Assembly: GCA_016794035.1 (NCBI GenBank) | Contig: JAEUHS010000077.1 | Span: 1-42,895, forward strand | Direction: 5' to 3' | Origin: Planctomycetota bacterium | GTDB lineage: Bacteria; Planctomycetota; UBA1135; UBA2386 | DNA: 42,895 bases | Shown: one piece after another, positions 25,456 through 32,742 of the stretch | Layout: each line of letters begins with the position of its first letter | How positions within the stretch are numbered: the stretch's first letter is position 1 | Program-made: the position numbers and the translations under genes | Notes under the pieces: generated by a model | The model's database searches: none | Told to the model about the DNA's origin: nothing | Seen by the model: the letters and a program-made list of their open reading frames with translations, nothing else

Positions 25456-26050
25456 AGCCGAGCCACCAGCCCTTGCCCTCGGCCTCGAACTCGTACTCCC
25501 ACTGCAGGCCGCCCTTGCCGGCGCCGATGCGCTTCGGCCGACCGAAGCGACGCAGCACTTCGGTCGCCGGCAGGAACATCCACGCCGCCTGCGCGCCTTC
25601 GTAGTCGTCGCTGACCGCCTTGGCCAGGGCGACGAGGGCCTGGACGTCCGGTCCCGAACGCCGGGCGACCTGTTCCAGCACGCCGCGGCCCGCCGCCTGC
25701 TGCGCGCCCAGCGCGTCGGCGCGCGTCGCCAGCGCCTCGACGGCGCGCACCAGGTCGGCGACCGTGGCCGCGAGCTGCGCGGTGTCCATGGTCGGCGGCG
25801 CCGGCGTGGCCACCTGTCGGTCGATGGCCCCGGTGGCCGTGACGCCGGCGCCGGCTGCCGTTCCGGCGCGCAGGTCCTGGCGCAGGCCGCGCAGCTCTTC
25901 GAGCAGCGGCGCCAGTTCCGGCGCCGCGGCAACCGGTGGTGCCGGCATCCTGCCGCCGGCGAACAACGCGCCGCCGAGCAGGCCGGCCAGCGCGCCGGTC
26001 AGCGCGGCGAGCAGCAGCGGCAACGCCGACGCGGCAACGTGGGTGGGCAT
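25418..26050 (-). CDS. Membrane-anchored hypothetical protein
   Basis: A 210-residue protein. An N-terminal hydrophobic stretch (residues about 6-33, ASALPLLLAALTGALAGLLGG) acts as anchor or uncleaved signal. Residues 45-145 are helical with heptad-like Ala/Leu spacing (LAPLLEELRGLRQDLRAG, LAATVADLVRAVEALATRADAL). The C-terminal 60 residues form a small domain ending in LQWEYEFEAEGKGWWLGFTIADGVVVRID, similar in layout to SmpA/OmlA- or DUF-type beta folds, but not assigned. The start at 26050 is chosen because it puts the anchor at the N-terminus. The tRNA-Phe gene follows upstream in the opposite reading sense of the window, on the same strand. Confidence 0.6.
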   Translation of the reverse strand: MPTHVAASALPLLLAALTGALAGLLGGALFAGGRMPAPPVAAAPELAPLLEELRGLRQDLRAGTAAGAGVTATGAIDRQVATPAPPTMDTAQLAATVADLVRAVEALATRADALGAQQAAGRGVLEQVARRSGPDVQALVALAKAVSDDYEGAQAAWMFLPATEVLRRFGRPKRIGAGKGGLQWEYEFEAEGKGWWLGFTIADGVVVRID

Positions 26051-26188
26051 GTCCGCATCATGCCGGCTCGGGTCCTGTCCCGGCACCCGCGTGCACAACT
26101 CGGGAAGGCTGCCACGGACGCAGGCATGCCCTTGCCCGCAGCCGCGCGTGCGGCCGCGGCGGGGGCGCGGCAGCAGGACGAGGGAAGG

Positions 26189-26264
26189 TGGTGGGCAGAG
26201 CCGGAGTTGAACCGGCGACCCCAGCATTTTCAGTGCTGTGCTCTACCAACTGAGCTATCTACCC
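26189..26264 (-). tRNA. tRNA-Phe (GAA), CCA encoded
   Basis: All arms pair. The acceptor is GGGTAGA/TCTGCCC with one T-G pair, the D stem GCTC/GAGC, the anticodon stem CAGCA/TGCTG with loop CTGAAAA (anticodon GAA), and the T stem GCCGG/CCGGC with loop TTCAACT. The discriminator is A and the 3' CCA is encoded (26189-26191 complement). The anticodon reads Phe codons TTC/TTT. A well-formed promoter lies upstream. No integrase or duplicated 3' end is present nearby, so it does not serve as an attachment site in this window. Confidence 0.96.
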
Positions 26265-26301
26265 GGGCCATCCCGCGTTCGGGGGCAACGCGCGGGCGGA
26301 G

Positions 26302-26330
26302 AAGGTAGCGAGGCCGGCGGGCCCAGGCAA
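26302..26330 (-). promoter_or_regulatory. Promoter of tRNA-Phe
   Basis: On the minus strand TTGCCT (26330-26325), a 17-base spacer and TACCTT (26307-26302). The transcription start would be about 30 bases before the mature 5' end of the tRNA. It gives a useful reference for the housekeeping promoter of this genome. Confidence 0.6.
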
Positions 26331-26354
26331 GCGGCAAGCGGTCGCCGGCGCAAC

Positions 26355-27092
26355 CTACAGGCTGGCGATGGCGACGACGTGGTCCTGCTTGGACACGACC
26401 ACGCCGGCCTTGGGTTCGACCGTGACGACGAACGCGGCGGGCTTGCCGATCGGCAGCTTCGCCTGCACCGGCACGACGGTCTCGGCCGCCGGGTCGGCGA
26501 TCGTGAACAGGCCGCCGTCGACCGGCGCCCCTTCGCGCGAGCCGTCGACGATCCAGAGCTGGAAGCGGTGCTCGGCGTCGAGCGGCGGCAGCCCGTGGAA
26601 GGTCAGGTAGCCCTCCTGCCGCGCTTCGCTCCAGACGACGTCGCCCTCGACCGAGCCGCGCAACGGGCTCGGCCCCGCCCGCCACTGCAGGCGCACGACG
26701 CCGGCATCGGCGGCCAGCAATGCCGCGCGCTGCTGCGCCGTCGGCACGGGGTCGCCATTGCGGCCGGCCACCAGCAGGTAGAGCACCAGTCCAGCCGCGA
26801 GGCCGAACACGAAGGTCAGCACGGGCGCCGCCCGCCGCCCCAGCGTCGACGGCTGCGGCGGCACGCGGTCGCCGCGGGTCGCACAGAAGCGCAAGGCGTC
26901 CGCCGCCAGACGCGTGTGCAGGAGCGCAGGCACTTCGGCCGGGGGCGCGAGCGCGACCAGCGCCATCGCCGCGGTGCGTTCGAACGCCCGCGCCTGCCGA
27001 TCGCCGACCGGCGGGACCGGGGCATCGGGCTCGTGTGCGAACACGACGGCTTCGGCGAGGGCTTCCATGTGGGACACGTCGAGACCGCTCAT
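26355..27092 (-). CDS. RskA-like anti-sigma factor
   Basis: A 245-residue single-pass membrane protein. The cytosolic N-terminal part (1-87) is helical with the Ala-rich pattern of anti-sigma domains. Residues about 89-109 are the membrane helix (APVLTFVFGLAAGLVLYLLVAG), and residues 125-245 match the extracytoplasmic RskA C-terminal domain (PF10099 type), with GYLTFHGLPPLDAEHRFQLWIVDG and FVVTVEPKAG. No zinc-binding HxxxCxxC is present. Such proteins hold their ECF sigma factor inactive until cleaved. The start overlaps the sigma gene's stop as ATGA (27089-27092), so the two are translationally coupled. Confidence 0.87.
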   Translation of the reverse strand: MSGLDVSHMEALAEAVVFAHEPDAPVPPVGDRQARAFERTAAMALVALAPPAEVPALLHTRLAADALRFCATRGDRVPPQPSTLGRRAAPVLTFVFGLAAGLVLYLLVAGRNGDPVPTAQQRAALLAADAGVVRLQWRAGPSPLRGSVEGDVVWSEARQEGYLTFHGLPPLDAEHRFQLWIVDGSREGAPVDGGLFTIADPAAETVVPVQAKLPIGKPAAFVVTVEPKAGVVVSKQDHVVAIASL

Positions 27093-27643
27093 GCGAGGCC
27101 TTCCGTGCCGACGTCGGCCACCCCGAGCAGCTCGCGCAGTCGCATCAGACCGCGCCGCGCATGGCTCTTGACGGTGCCGAGCGGGATGCCGATGGCCGCC
27201 GAGATCTCCTGGTGCGTGCGACCCTGGCCGAGCGCCAGGTCGAGCACTTCGCGTTGTTCGGGTCGCAGCTGGCTCAGCGCCTGCTGCGCACGCTGCACTT
27301 CGTCCTGCAGTTCGGCCTGGTCGGCCACCGCGGCGGCCGGCAGCGTGCCGGCGTCCTCGAGCAGTTCGGTCGCGGGCCGACGGCCCTGCCGTCGCGCACG
27401 GTCGATCAGCCGACGGCGCGCGATCGTCATCAGGAAGGTCACCTCGCTGCCGTAGTCGGCGTCATAGCGATCGGCGCTCTTCCAGACCTCGACGAAGATC
27501 TCCTGCGTCGCGTCCTCCGCATCCTCGGCGGATCGGCAGAAGCGGCGCGCGAGGCCCCACACCATGTTCTGATGGCGGCGCAGGAAGCTCTCGACGGCGC
27601 CGGGGCTGCCGGCGGCGACTTGTGGCAGGAGATTCTCCGTCAT
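27089..27643 (-). CDS. ECF sigma factor, SigK-like
   Basis: A 184-residue sigma-70-family protein. Region 2 is at about residues 15-85 (ESFLRRHQNMVWGLARRFC, DAEDATQEIFVEVWKSADRYD) and region 4 at about 120-175 (LRPEQREVLDLALGQGRTHQEISAAIGIPLGTVKSHARRGLMRL), the latter a clear helix-turn-helix. With an RskA-like partner and a FAS1 gene beside it, it fits the SigK group. ATG 27643 gives the usual short N-terminus. The FAS1 gene lies 108 bases upstream on the same strand, so the three may share the ECF-type promoter at 28712-28739. The likely target motif GCATC[C/T]-N16-CGAA occurs three times nearby. Confidence 0.9.
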   Translation of the reverse strand: MTENLLPQVAAGSPGAVESFLRRHQNMVWGLARRFCRSAEDAEDATQEIFVEVWKSADRYDADYGSEVTFLMTIARRRLIDRARRQGRRPATELLEDAGTLPAAAVADQAELQDEVQRAQQALSQLRPEQREVLDLALGQGRTHQEISAAIGIPLGTVKSHARRGLMRLRELLGVADVGTEGLA

Positions 27644-27751
27644 GCACGTGCGACCACGGCAACCCATTGAACGGGTGGGGACTCTGGCAGGCAAGCACGC
27701 CATCGTCGTCATCGCCAGAGCCTCCACCGGTTGCATCGTGATGCCGGGCGA

Positions 27752-28648
27752 TCAGTTCGCCGGCAGGATGACCGCGTCGACGACGTGGATCACGCCGTTG
27801 CTGGCCATCACGTCGGTCGCGACCACCTTCGAGCCGCCGACCATCAGCACCTTGCCGTCGTACTTCAGGGTCAGCATCGTGCCGTCGAGCGCCTTCGCTT
27901 CCTTGAGCCCGACGGCCTGCGCGGCCTTGACCTCACCGGCGACGATGTGGTGCTTCAGGATGCCGGCGAGCTTGTCCTTGTTGGCGGGCAGCAGCAGCTC
28001 CGCGATGGTCGCGTCGCCGAGCTTGGCGAACGCGGCGTCGGTGGGGGCGAACACCGTGAACGGGCCGCCCTTGGCGAGCGTGTCGGCGAGACCGGCGGCG
28101 ACCGCGGCCTTCAGCAGGGTACCGAACGTGCCGGCCTTGGTGGCGGCCTCGACGAGGTTCGGCGCCGCCGGCGGCAGCATGACGGTGTCGATCACGTGGA
28201 TGATGCCGTTGCTGGCCATGATGTCGGTGCTGACGACGTTGGCGCCGCCGATGCGGACCTTGCCGTCCACGACCTCGATGGCGAGCGGCGAGCCCTGCAG
28301 CGACATCACCGACTTCTCGCCGACGACCTTGGCCGCGGGCACCTTGCCGCTGACGACGTGGTAGGTCAGGACCGCCGCGAGCTTCTGCTTGTTCTCGGGC
28401 AGCAGCAGCTCGCCGATGGTCTTCTTGCCGAGCTTGTCGAACGCCGCATCGGTGGGCGCGAAGATCGTGAACGGGCCCTTGCCCGACAGCGTGTCGACCA
28501 GATCGGCGGCTTTCGCGGCCGCGAGCAGCGTCTTGAACTGGCCGGCTTCGGCGGCGACCTGAACGATGGTCTTCTCGGACGCCTGCGCCAGCAGGGCGCC
28601 GCACGAGGTGGTGACGGTGAGGGCGGTGACGAGCAGTGGACGGAACAT
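27752..28648 (-). CDS. Secreted protein with two FAS1 (fasciclin) domains
   Basis: A 298-residue protein with a signal peptide (about residues 1-21, ending ALLAQA). Two tandem FAS1 domains follow, at about 24-157 and 163-296. Each has the FAS1 landmarks: GPFTIFAPTDAAFDKL and ASNGIIHVIDTVMLPP in the first, GPFTVFAPTDAAFAKL and ASNGVIHVVDAVILPAN in the second. FAS1 proteins are extracytoplasmic adhesion or ligand-binding modules; MPT70 and MPT83 of M. tuberculosis are FAS1 proteins controlled by SigK. A Shine-Dalgarno (AGGAG) precedes ATG 28648. It is probably the first gene of the FAS1-sigma-anti-sigma operon. Confidence 0.93.
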   Translation of the reverse strand: MFRPLLVTALTVTTSCGALLAQASEKTIVQVAAEAGQFKTLLAAAKAADLVDTLSGKGPFTIFAPTDAAFDKLGKKTIGELLLPENKQKLAAVLTYHVVSGKVPAAKVVGEKSVMSLQGSPLAIEVVDGKVRIGGANVVSTDIMASNGIIHVIDTVMLPPAAPNLVEAATKAGTFGTLLKAAVAAGLADTLAKGGPFTVFAPTDAAFAKLGDATIAELLLPANKDKLAGILKHHIVAGEVKAAQAVGLKEAKALDGTMLTLKYDGKVLMVGGSKVVATDVMASNGVIHVVDAVILPAN

Positions 28649-28711
28649 GGATCTCTCTCCTGAGGCTGGTTGGTTGGGGAAGGCGCCGACCCGAGGCCGC
28701 GCGCCCTGCGC

Positions 28712-28739
28712 AGTTCGCGGTCCTTCCCGGGGCGGATGC
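28712..28739 (-). promoter_or_regulatory. ECF-type promoter GCATCC-N16-CGAACT (FAS1 operon)
   Basis: On the minus strand, -35 GCATCC (28739-28734), 16 bases, -10 CGAACT (28717-28712). This is the same pair of boxes and spacing as at the two divergent lipid promoters. The leader to ATG 28648 is about 55 bases with a Shine-Dalgarno. Confidence 0.6.
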
Positions 28740-28755
28740 AGGTTGCCCTCGCTTC

Positions 28756-28785
28756 TTGAGCCGCAGCCCCTGACCGCCTTACAAC
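28756..28785 (+). promoter_or_regulatory. Housekeeping promoter, leaderless GTG
   Basis: TTGAGC (28756-28761), 18 bases and TACAAC (28780-28785). GTG 28792 follows 6 bases after the -10, so the message should begin at its start codon. The promoter lies 17 bases from the divergent ECF -35 of the FAS1 gene. Confidence 0.5.
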
Positions 28786-28791
28786 TGTGGC

Positions 28792-29862
28792 GTGCTCTCG
28801 CCCCATCGCTTCGCCGCTCGACTGCTGCGCACGTCGAGCCGCGCCTATGCCGCCGCCGCGGTCGAACGCCTGCAGCGAGATCGGCCGCAGCTGCTGGCCA
28901 GCGGGCTGCCGGCCGCGTTCGCGGATCCGCTCGACGACACGCAGGTTCGCATCCTGCACCTCGCCGAGTCGCTGGAGTTCGATCGGCCGGCGCTGCTCGA
29001 GCACTCGATGGCGTGGTACAAGGTCGCGCTGCACCATCGCGACGTGCCCGCGGAGTACCTCGCGGCCAACCTCGATGCGATCGGCGCCGCGCTGCGCGGC
29101 GAGTTGCCGGCCCCGGTGAGCGGCGTCGTGATGCGGCACCTGCAACGGGCGCTGGCGCACCTCGAGGCGGCGCCGCTGGAGCTGCCCAGCCTGATGTCGC
29201 GTTCGGCGCCGTACGGCGAACTCGCGGCGCGCTTCCTGCTCGCGGTGCTCGAAGGACGCGGTGACGACGCCATGGACCTGCTGCGGCAGGCGCTGGCGGA
29301 CGGCGCGACGATCCCCGAACTGCACGACCACGTGCTGACGGTGGTGCAGCGCGAGACCGGCCGCATGTGGTCGATGGCCGAGATCGTGATCGCCGACGAA
29401 CACTACGGCTCGGGCATCGTCGATCGGGCGCTGTGGCTGCTGCACGAGCGTCTGCCACGTCCCGCCGCCGACGCGCCGCACATCGTGTCCCTCGGCGTCG
29501 GCGGCAACCTGCACGACTTCGGCCTGCGGCTGGTCGCGCAGCGGCTGCAGTTCGCCGGCTTCGCGGTGCACCACCTCGGCGCCAACGTGCCGGCGTCGGA
29601 GCTGGAGTGGATCCTGCGGGACCGGCCCGTCGACCTGCTGGCGATCTCGGCCACGTTGACCCTGCACCTGCACACGCTGGTGCAGACCATCGAGTCCGTG
29701 CGCGCCCGGACCGGCGGCAGCCGGCACGTGCCGATCCTGGTCGGCGGGCCTCCGTTCGAGGTCGTGCCGGACCTGCATCAGCTGGTCGGCGCCGACGCGG
29801 CGGCCGTCGACGCCGGGCAGGCCGTCGCGGCGGCGGGCCGGCTGATCGCGGCGCGGGCGTGA
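28792..29862 (+). CDS. Cobalamin (B12)-binding domain protein, no DNA-binding domain
   Basis: A 356-residue protein. The C-terminal half is a methionine-synthase-type B12 module. A helical cap (about 145-225, ending in MWSMAEIVIADEHYGSGIV) precedes a Rossmann-like domain with NLHDFG (239-244, His241 as probable cobalt ligand), SATL (286-289) and VGG (317-319), spaced as in the DxHxxG...SxL...GG pattern, though the first Asp is Asn. The N-terminal 135 residues are helical and unassigned; there is no MerR helix-turn-helix as in CarH/LitR. With no catalytic partner domain, a sensor role (B12 level or light) is plausible. It lies between the SigK-like operon and the lipid operons and converges on the methyltransferase gene. 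Confidence 0.85.
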   Translation: MLSPHRFAARLLRTSSRAYAAAAVERLQRDRPQLLASGLPAAFADPLDDTQVRILHLAESLEFDRPALLEHSMAWYKVALHHRDVPAEYLAANLDAIGAALRGELPAPVSGVVMRHLQRALAHLEAAPLELPSLMSRSAPYGELAARFLLAVLEGRGDDAMDLLRQALADGATIPELHDHVLTVVQRETGRMWSMAEIVIADEHYGSGIVDRALWLLHERLPRPAADAPHIVSLGVGGNLHDFGLRLVAQRLQFAGFAVHHLGANVPASELEWILRDRPVDLLAISATLTLHLHTLVQTIESVRARTGGSRHVPILVGGPPFEVVPDLHQLVGADAAAVDAGQAVAAAGRLIAARA

Positions 29863-29863
29863 C

Positions 29864-30895
29864 TCAGCGGCGTCGCAGCCGGTAGTGCGACACGAGCCAT
29901 TCCCGGCCGCGATCGAAGTTCCACAGCTCGGCGCAGGCGAGGAAGAACGTGCGCCACAGGTTGGCCATCGCCACCGCGCGCGGGCCGTAGGTCTGCTCGA
30001 GCACCGGCCGCAGGTCGTCGCGGTGGCGGTCGAAGTTCGCCAGCCAGGCCTCGGCGGTGCGCGCGTAGTGCGTGCCCGACACGCGCCAGTGCGCCTCGAC
30101 CGCGAGGTGGTCCTGGAAGTGCAGCAGCTGCGCGTCGGCCGGCATCTGGCCGCCGGTGAAGAAGTGCCGCGCCATCCAGTCGTCGTCGCCGTCGGTCGCG
30201 AACTCGTAGCCGACGCTGCGGTGCGTGAACACGTGCACGAACATCTTGCCGTCCGGCCGGAGCCAGCTCGCGGCGCGTTCGAGCAGCCGCCGCCAGTTGC
30301 GCGCATGCTCCATCATCTCGATCGAGACGATGCGATCGAACGTGCCGGGCGCCGCGAACGTGTTGACGTCGGCGGTCAGCACCTCGACGTTCGTCAGCCC
30401 CTGCGCCGCCGCGCGCGCCAGGATGTCGCGGCGCTGGTTGCCGGCGTTGCTGACGCCCACGATCCGGCAGCGCGGGAAGTGCTCCGCGAGCCACAGCGTC
30501 ATCGAGCCCCAGCCGCAGCCGAGATCGAGCACGCGCATGCCGTCCTCGATCTCGGCGCGTTCGCACGAGAGCCGCAGCATCGCCTCGGCGGCGGCGTCGA
30601 GGTCCGGCGTCTGCGCGTCCCACAGGCACGCGCTGTACTTGCGGCGCCGGCCGAGCACGGCGGCGAAGAACGCTGCCGGCACCTCGTAGTGCTGTGCGTT
30701 CGCGGCCGCGGTGTCGATCGCGATCGGGCTGCGATCGCAGACCGCGATCCAGTGCTGCAGCCGTTCGGCGGCGTGCTCCGGATCGTCGGCGTGCTCGCTG
30801 CGCAGCCGGTCGCGCAGCAGCCGGCGGATGCCGATGCGCACCAGCCAGTCGGGCAGCAGGCCGCGTTCGAGCCACCGTTCGACGCGCGAGGTCAC
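29864..30895 (-). CDS. CFA/coclaurine N-methyltransferase-type SAM methyltransferase
   Basis: A 343-residue class I methyltransferase of the cyclopropane-fatty-acid-synthase superfamily. The segments KYSACLW, AMLRLSCERAEI, VLDLGCGWGSMTLWLAE (SAM motif I), RIVSIEMMEHARNW, HFFTGGQMP and WRTFFLACAELW follow the plant (S)-coclaurine N-methyltransferase and its bacterial relatives more closely than E. coli Cfa. In bacteria these relatives are thought to modify lipid acyl chains; the substrate here is not shown. The GTG start (30895) overlaps the DUF1295 stop as GTGA, so the two genes are coupled and both are read from the ECF-type promoter at 31712-31739. Confidence 0.87.
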   Translation of the reverse strand: MTSRVERWLERGLLPDWLVRIGIRRLLRDRLRSEHADDPEHAAERLQHWIAVCDRSPIAIDTAAANAQHYEVPAAFFAAVLGRRRKYSACLWDAQTPDLDAAAEAMLRLSCERAEIEDGMRVLDLGCGWGSMTLWLAEHFPRCRIVGVSNAGNQRRDILARAAAQGLTNVEVLTADVNTFAAPGTFDRIVSIEMMEHARNWRRLLERAASWLRPDGKMFVHVFTHRSVGYEFATDGDDDWMARHFFTGGQMPADAQLLHFQDHLAVEAHWRVSGTHYARTAEAWLANFDRHRDDLRPVLEQTYGPRAVAMANLWRTFFLACAELWNFDRGREWLVSHYRLRRR

Positions 30896-31704
30896 GCGTC
30901 GGCTCCCCGGCTGCCGCGCGGCGGCCACGGCACGAACGCGTTGGTCTCCCGCTGGTAGCGTCGGTAGTCGTCGCCGCGGCTCTTCAGCGCCTGCAGCTCG
31001 GTGAACGGCACGCCGCTGACGAAGCGCACCAGCACGAACATCACCGCCGGCTGCACCAGGGCCCACCAGCCGGCGGCCGGGGACGCCACCAGCGCGATGC
31101 CGCACCACGACAGCCACTCGAAGAAGTAGTTCGGGTGCCGGCTGTAGCGCCACAGGCCCGAACGGCACGTGCGGCCGCGCTGCTGCGGATCCGCGCGGTG
31201 CGCCGCGAGCTGACGGTCGGCGGTGCCCTCGGCCCATTGGGCGGCGATCACGACGCCGAGGCCGGCGTACTGCACCGGCAGCAGCGTGTCCTGCACGAAC
31301 GTCGCCAGGAACCAGAACGGCAGCGCGAACGCCAGCGCCGCGACCGCCTGCGCCTGGTAGAACCAGAAGAAGTGCTGCGGCGCCCGTTCGCCCCAGTGTT
31401 CGCGCATCGCCCGGTAGCGACCGTCCTCGCGCGCATCGCCGAGCACGCGATGCCGCAGCAGCAGCCACGCCAGGCGCGCGCTCCAGGCCAGCGCCATCAG
31501 CCCGGCGACCAGCCGCTGCACGGGGCTGCCATCGCCGAACACGGCGGCGCCCGTGCCGAGCAGGCCGATCGCCATCGCCCACGCCGCGTCGACCGACGTG
31601 GCGTTGCGCGTGCGCAGTTGCCGCCGCCAGAGCAGGCCGAAGGCGACCAGGGTCAGGCCGACGGCGACCAGGATGGTGCTGGCCGAACTCGACGAGGCGG
31701 GCAT
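30892..31704 (-). CDS. DUF1295 membrane protein (steroid 5-alpha-reductase-like)
   Basis: A 270-residue polytopic protein with six to seven hydrophobic segments. SGLWRYSRHPNYFFEWLSWCG is diagnostic of DUF1295 and related isoprenylcysteine-methyltransferase/steroid-reductase folds; YRAMREHWGERAPQHFFWFY precedes it. DUF1295 proteins repeatedly occur beside CFA-type methyltransferases and probably reduce or otherwise modify lipid chains. ATG 31704 lies 7 bases after the -10 of an ECF-type promoter, giving a leaderless or near-leaderless message. It is divergent from the desaturase operon. Confidence 0.87.
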   Translation of the reverse strand: MPASSSSASTILVAVGLTLVAFGLLWRRQLRTRNATSVDAAWAMAIGLLGTGAAVFGDGSPVQRLVAGLMALAWSARLAWLLLRHRVLGDAREDGRYRAMREHWGERAPQHFFWFYQAQAVAALAFALPFWFLATFVQDTLLPVQYAGLGVVIAAQWAEGTADRQLAAHRADPQQRGRTCRSGLWRYSRHPNYFFEWLSWCGIALVASPAAGWWALVQPAVMFVLVRFVSGVPFTELQALKSRGDDYRRYQRETNAFVPWPPRGSRGADA

Positions 31705-31711
31705 GCGGGGG

Positions 31712-31739
31712 TATTCGTCTCGGGAGCAAGTCGAGATGC
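31712..31739 (-). promoter_or_regulatory. ECF-type promoter GCATCT-N16-CGAATA (DUF1295 operon)
   Basis: On the minus strand, -35 GCATCT (31739-31734), 16 bases, -10 CGAATA (31717-31712), 7 bases before ATG 31704. Its -35 box lies back to back with that of the divergent promoter, 7 bases apart. Confidence 0.6.
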
Positions 31740-31746
31740 GACAGCT

Positions 31747-31774
31747 GCATCCGACGGCTTGCGCGCGGCGAAAT
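31747..31774 (+). promoter_or_regulatory. ECF-type promoter GCATCC-N16-CGAAAT (desaturase operon)
   Basis: -35 GCATCC (31747-31752), 16 bases, -10 CGAAAT (31769-31774). It drives the four-gene operon starting at 31810. The leader is about 30 bases and has no clear Shine-Dalgarno. Confidence 0.6.
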
Positions 31775-31809
31775 CCACCCACTTACCCGTCGCACACCGA
31801 TCCCGCCGC

Positions 31810-32742
31810 GTGTCCTCCCTCGATCCACCTGCCGTCGCCGCCGCTGTCCCCGTGCCGGTCCGGCAGGAACCGGCGGTGGCCGCCGCGCGGCGCATCTCGT
31901 GGCGGACGATCACGCCGTTCCTGCTGATGCACGCCGCCTGCGCGCTGGTGCTGCTGGTCGGCTGGAGCCCGACCGCGATCGCGATCGCGGCGGCGCTCTA
32001 CGTGGTGCGCATGTTCGGCGTCACCGCGTTCTACCACCGCTACTTCTCGCACCGCAGCTTCCGCGTCGGGCGACTGGTGCAGTTCGGTGGGGCCGTGCTG
32101 GGTGCGTCGGCGGCGCAGCGCGGTCCGCTGTGGTGGGCGGCGCATCATCGCCGTCACCATCGGCACGCCGACACCGGTGACGACGTGCACTCGCCGCACG
32201 CGCACGGCGTCCTGTGGTCGCACGTCGGCTGGATCGCCGCGCCGGGCAACCAGGCGACCGACCTGGCGCAGGTGCGCGACCTCGCCGCCTTCCCGGAGCT
32301 GCGCTGGCTCGACCGCAACTACTACGTCGTGCCGTTGCTGCTGATCGCCCTGCTGCTCGCCCTCGGCTGGCAGCTGTCGCTGCACGCCCCGCAGCTCGGC
32401 ACCGACGCGCTGCAGCTGGCGGTCTGGGGCTTCTGCATCTCGACCGTGGCCCTGTTCCACGTCACCTCGGCGGTCAACAGCCTCGGCCACGTGTGCGGCC
32501 GCCGCGTCTGGCCGACCCGCGATCACAGCCGCAACTCGCTGTCGCTGGCGCTGCTGACCCTCGGCGAGGGCTGGCACAACAACCACCACTGGTGTCCCGG
32601 CGCCGTGCGGCAGGGCTTCCGGTGGTGGGAGATCGACATCAGCTACTACGTGCTGCGGCTGCTCGCCCTGCTCGGCCTGGTGCACGACCTGCGCCCGCTG
32701 CCGGCCCGGGCGCACGCCGAGGAGCGCCGGCTCCGGCGATGA
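31810..32742 (+). CDS. Acyl-CoA/acyl-lipid desaturase (delta-9 type)
   Basis: A 310-residue membrane di-iron desaturase. Three histidine boxes are visible: HRYFSH (76-81), HHRRHH (112-117) and HNNHH (256-260, in GEGWHNNHHWCPG). Their spacing is that of delta-9 acyl-CoA or acyl-lipid desaturases, which need oxygen and reducing equivalents. Four hydrophobic segments surround the boxes. The start is GTG 31810, which gives a 35-residue Pro/Ala-rich N-terminus; no ATG lies between it and the first membrane helix. It is the first gene of an operon with the FAD oxidoreductase, DUF1365 and CFA synthase genes and would supply the double bond that the methyltransferases act on. Confidence 0.9.
   Translation: MSSLDPPAVAAAVPVPVRQEPAVAAARRISWRTITPFLLMHAACALVLLVGWSPTAIAIAAALYVVRMFGVTAFYHRYFSHRSFRVGRLVQFGGAVLGASAAQRGPLWWAAHHRRHHRHADTGDDVHSPHAHGVLWSHVGWIAAPGNQATDLAQVRDLAAFPELRWLDRNYYVVPLLLIALLLALGWQLSLHAPQLGTDALQLAVWGFCISTVALFHVTSAVNSLGHVCGRRVWPTRDHSRNSLSLALLTLGEGWHNNHHWCPGAVRQGFRWWEIDISYYVLRLLALLGLVHDLRPLPARAHAEERRLRR

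Noticed and set aside
26189..26264. tRNA-Phe as an integration site of a genomic island
   Set aside because: No integrase gene, no duplicated tRNA end and no change of gene character are visible on either side.
27662..27676. Short palindrome ACCCATTGAACGGGT as operator or terminator before the sigma gene
   Set aside because: It has a central mismatch and a very short loop, and no second copy was found; it may be chance.
27644..27751. Separate SigK-type promoter directly before the sigma gene
   Set aside because: The best match (GCAACC, then CGATGA) has 14 bases between boxes and differs in both boxes from the three good sites. Cotranscription with the FAS1 gene is more likely.
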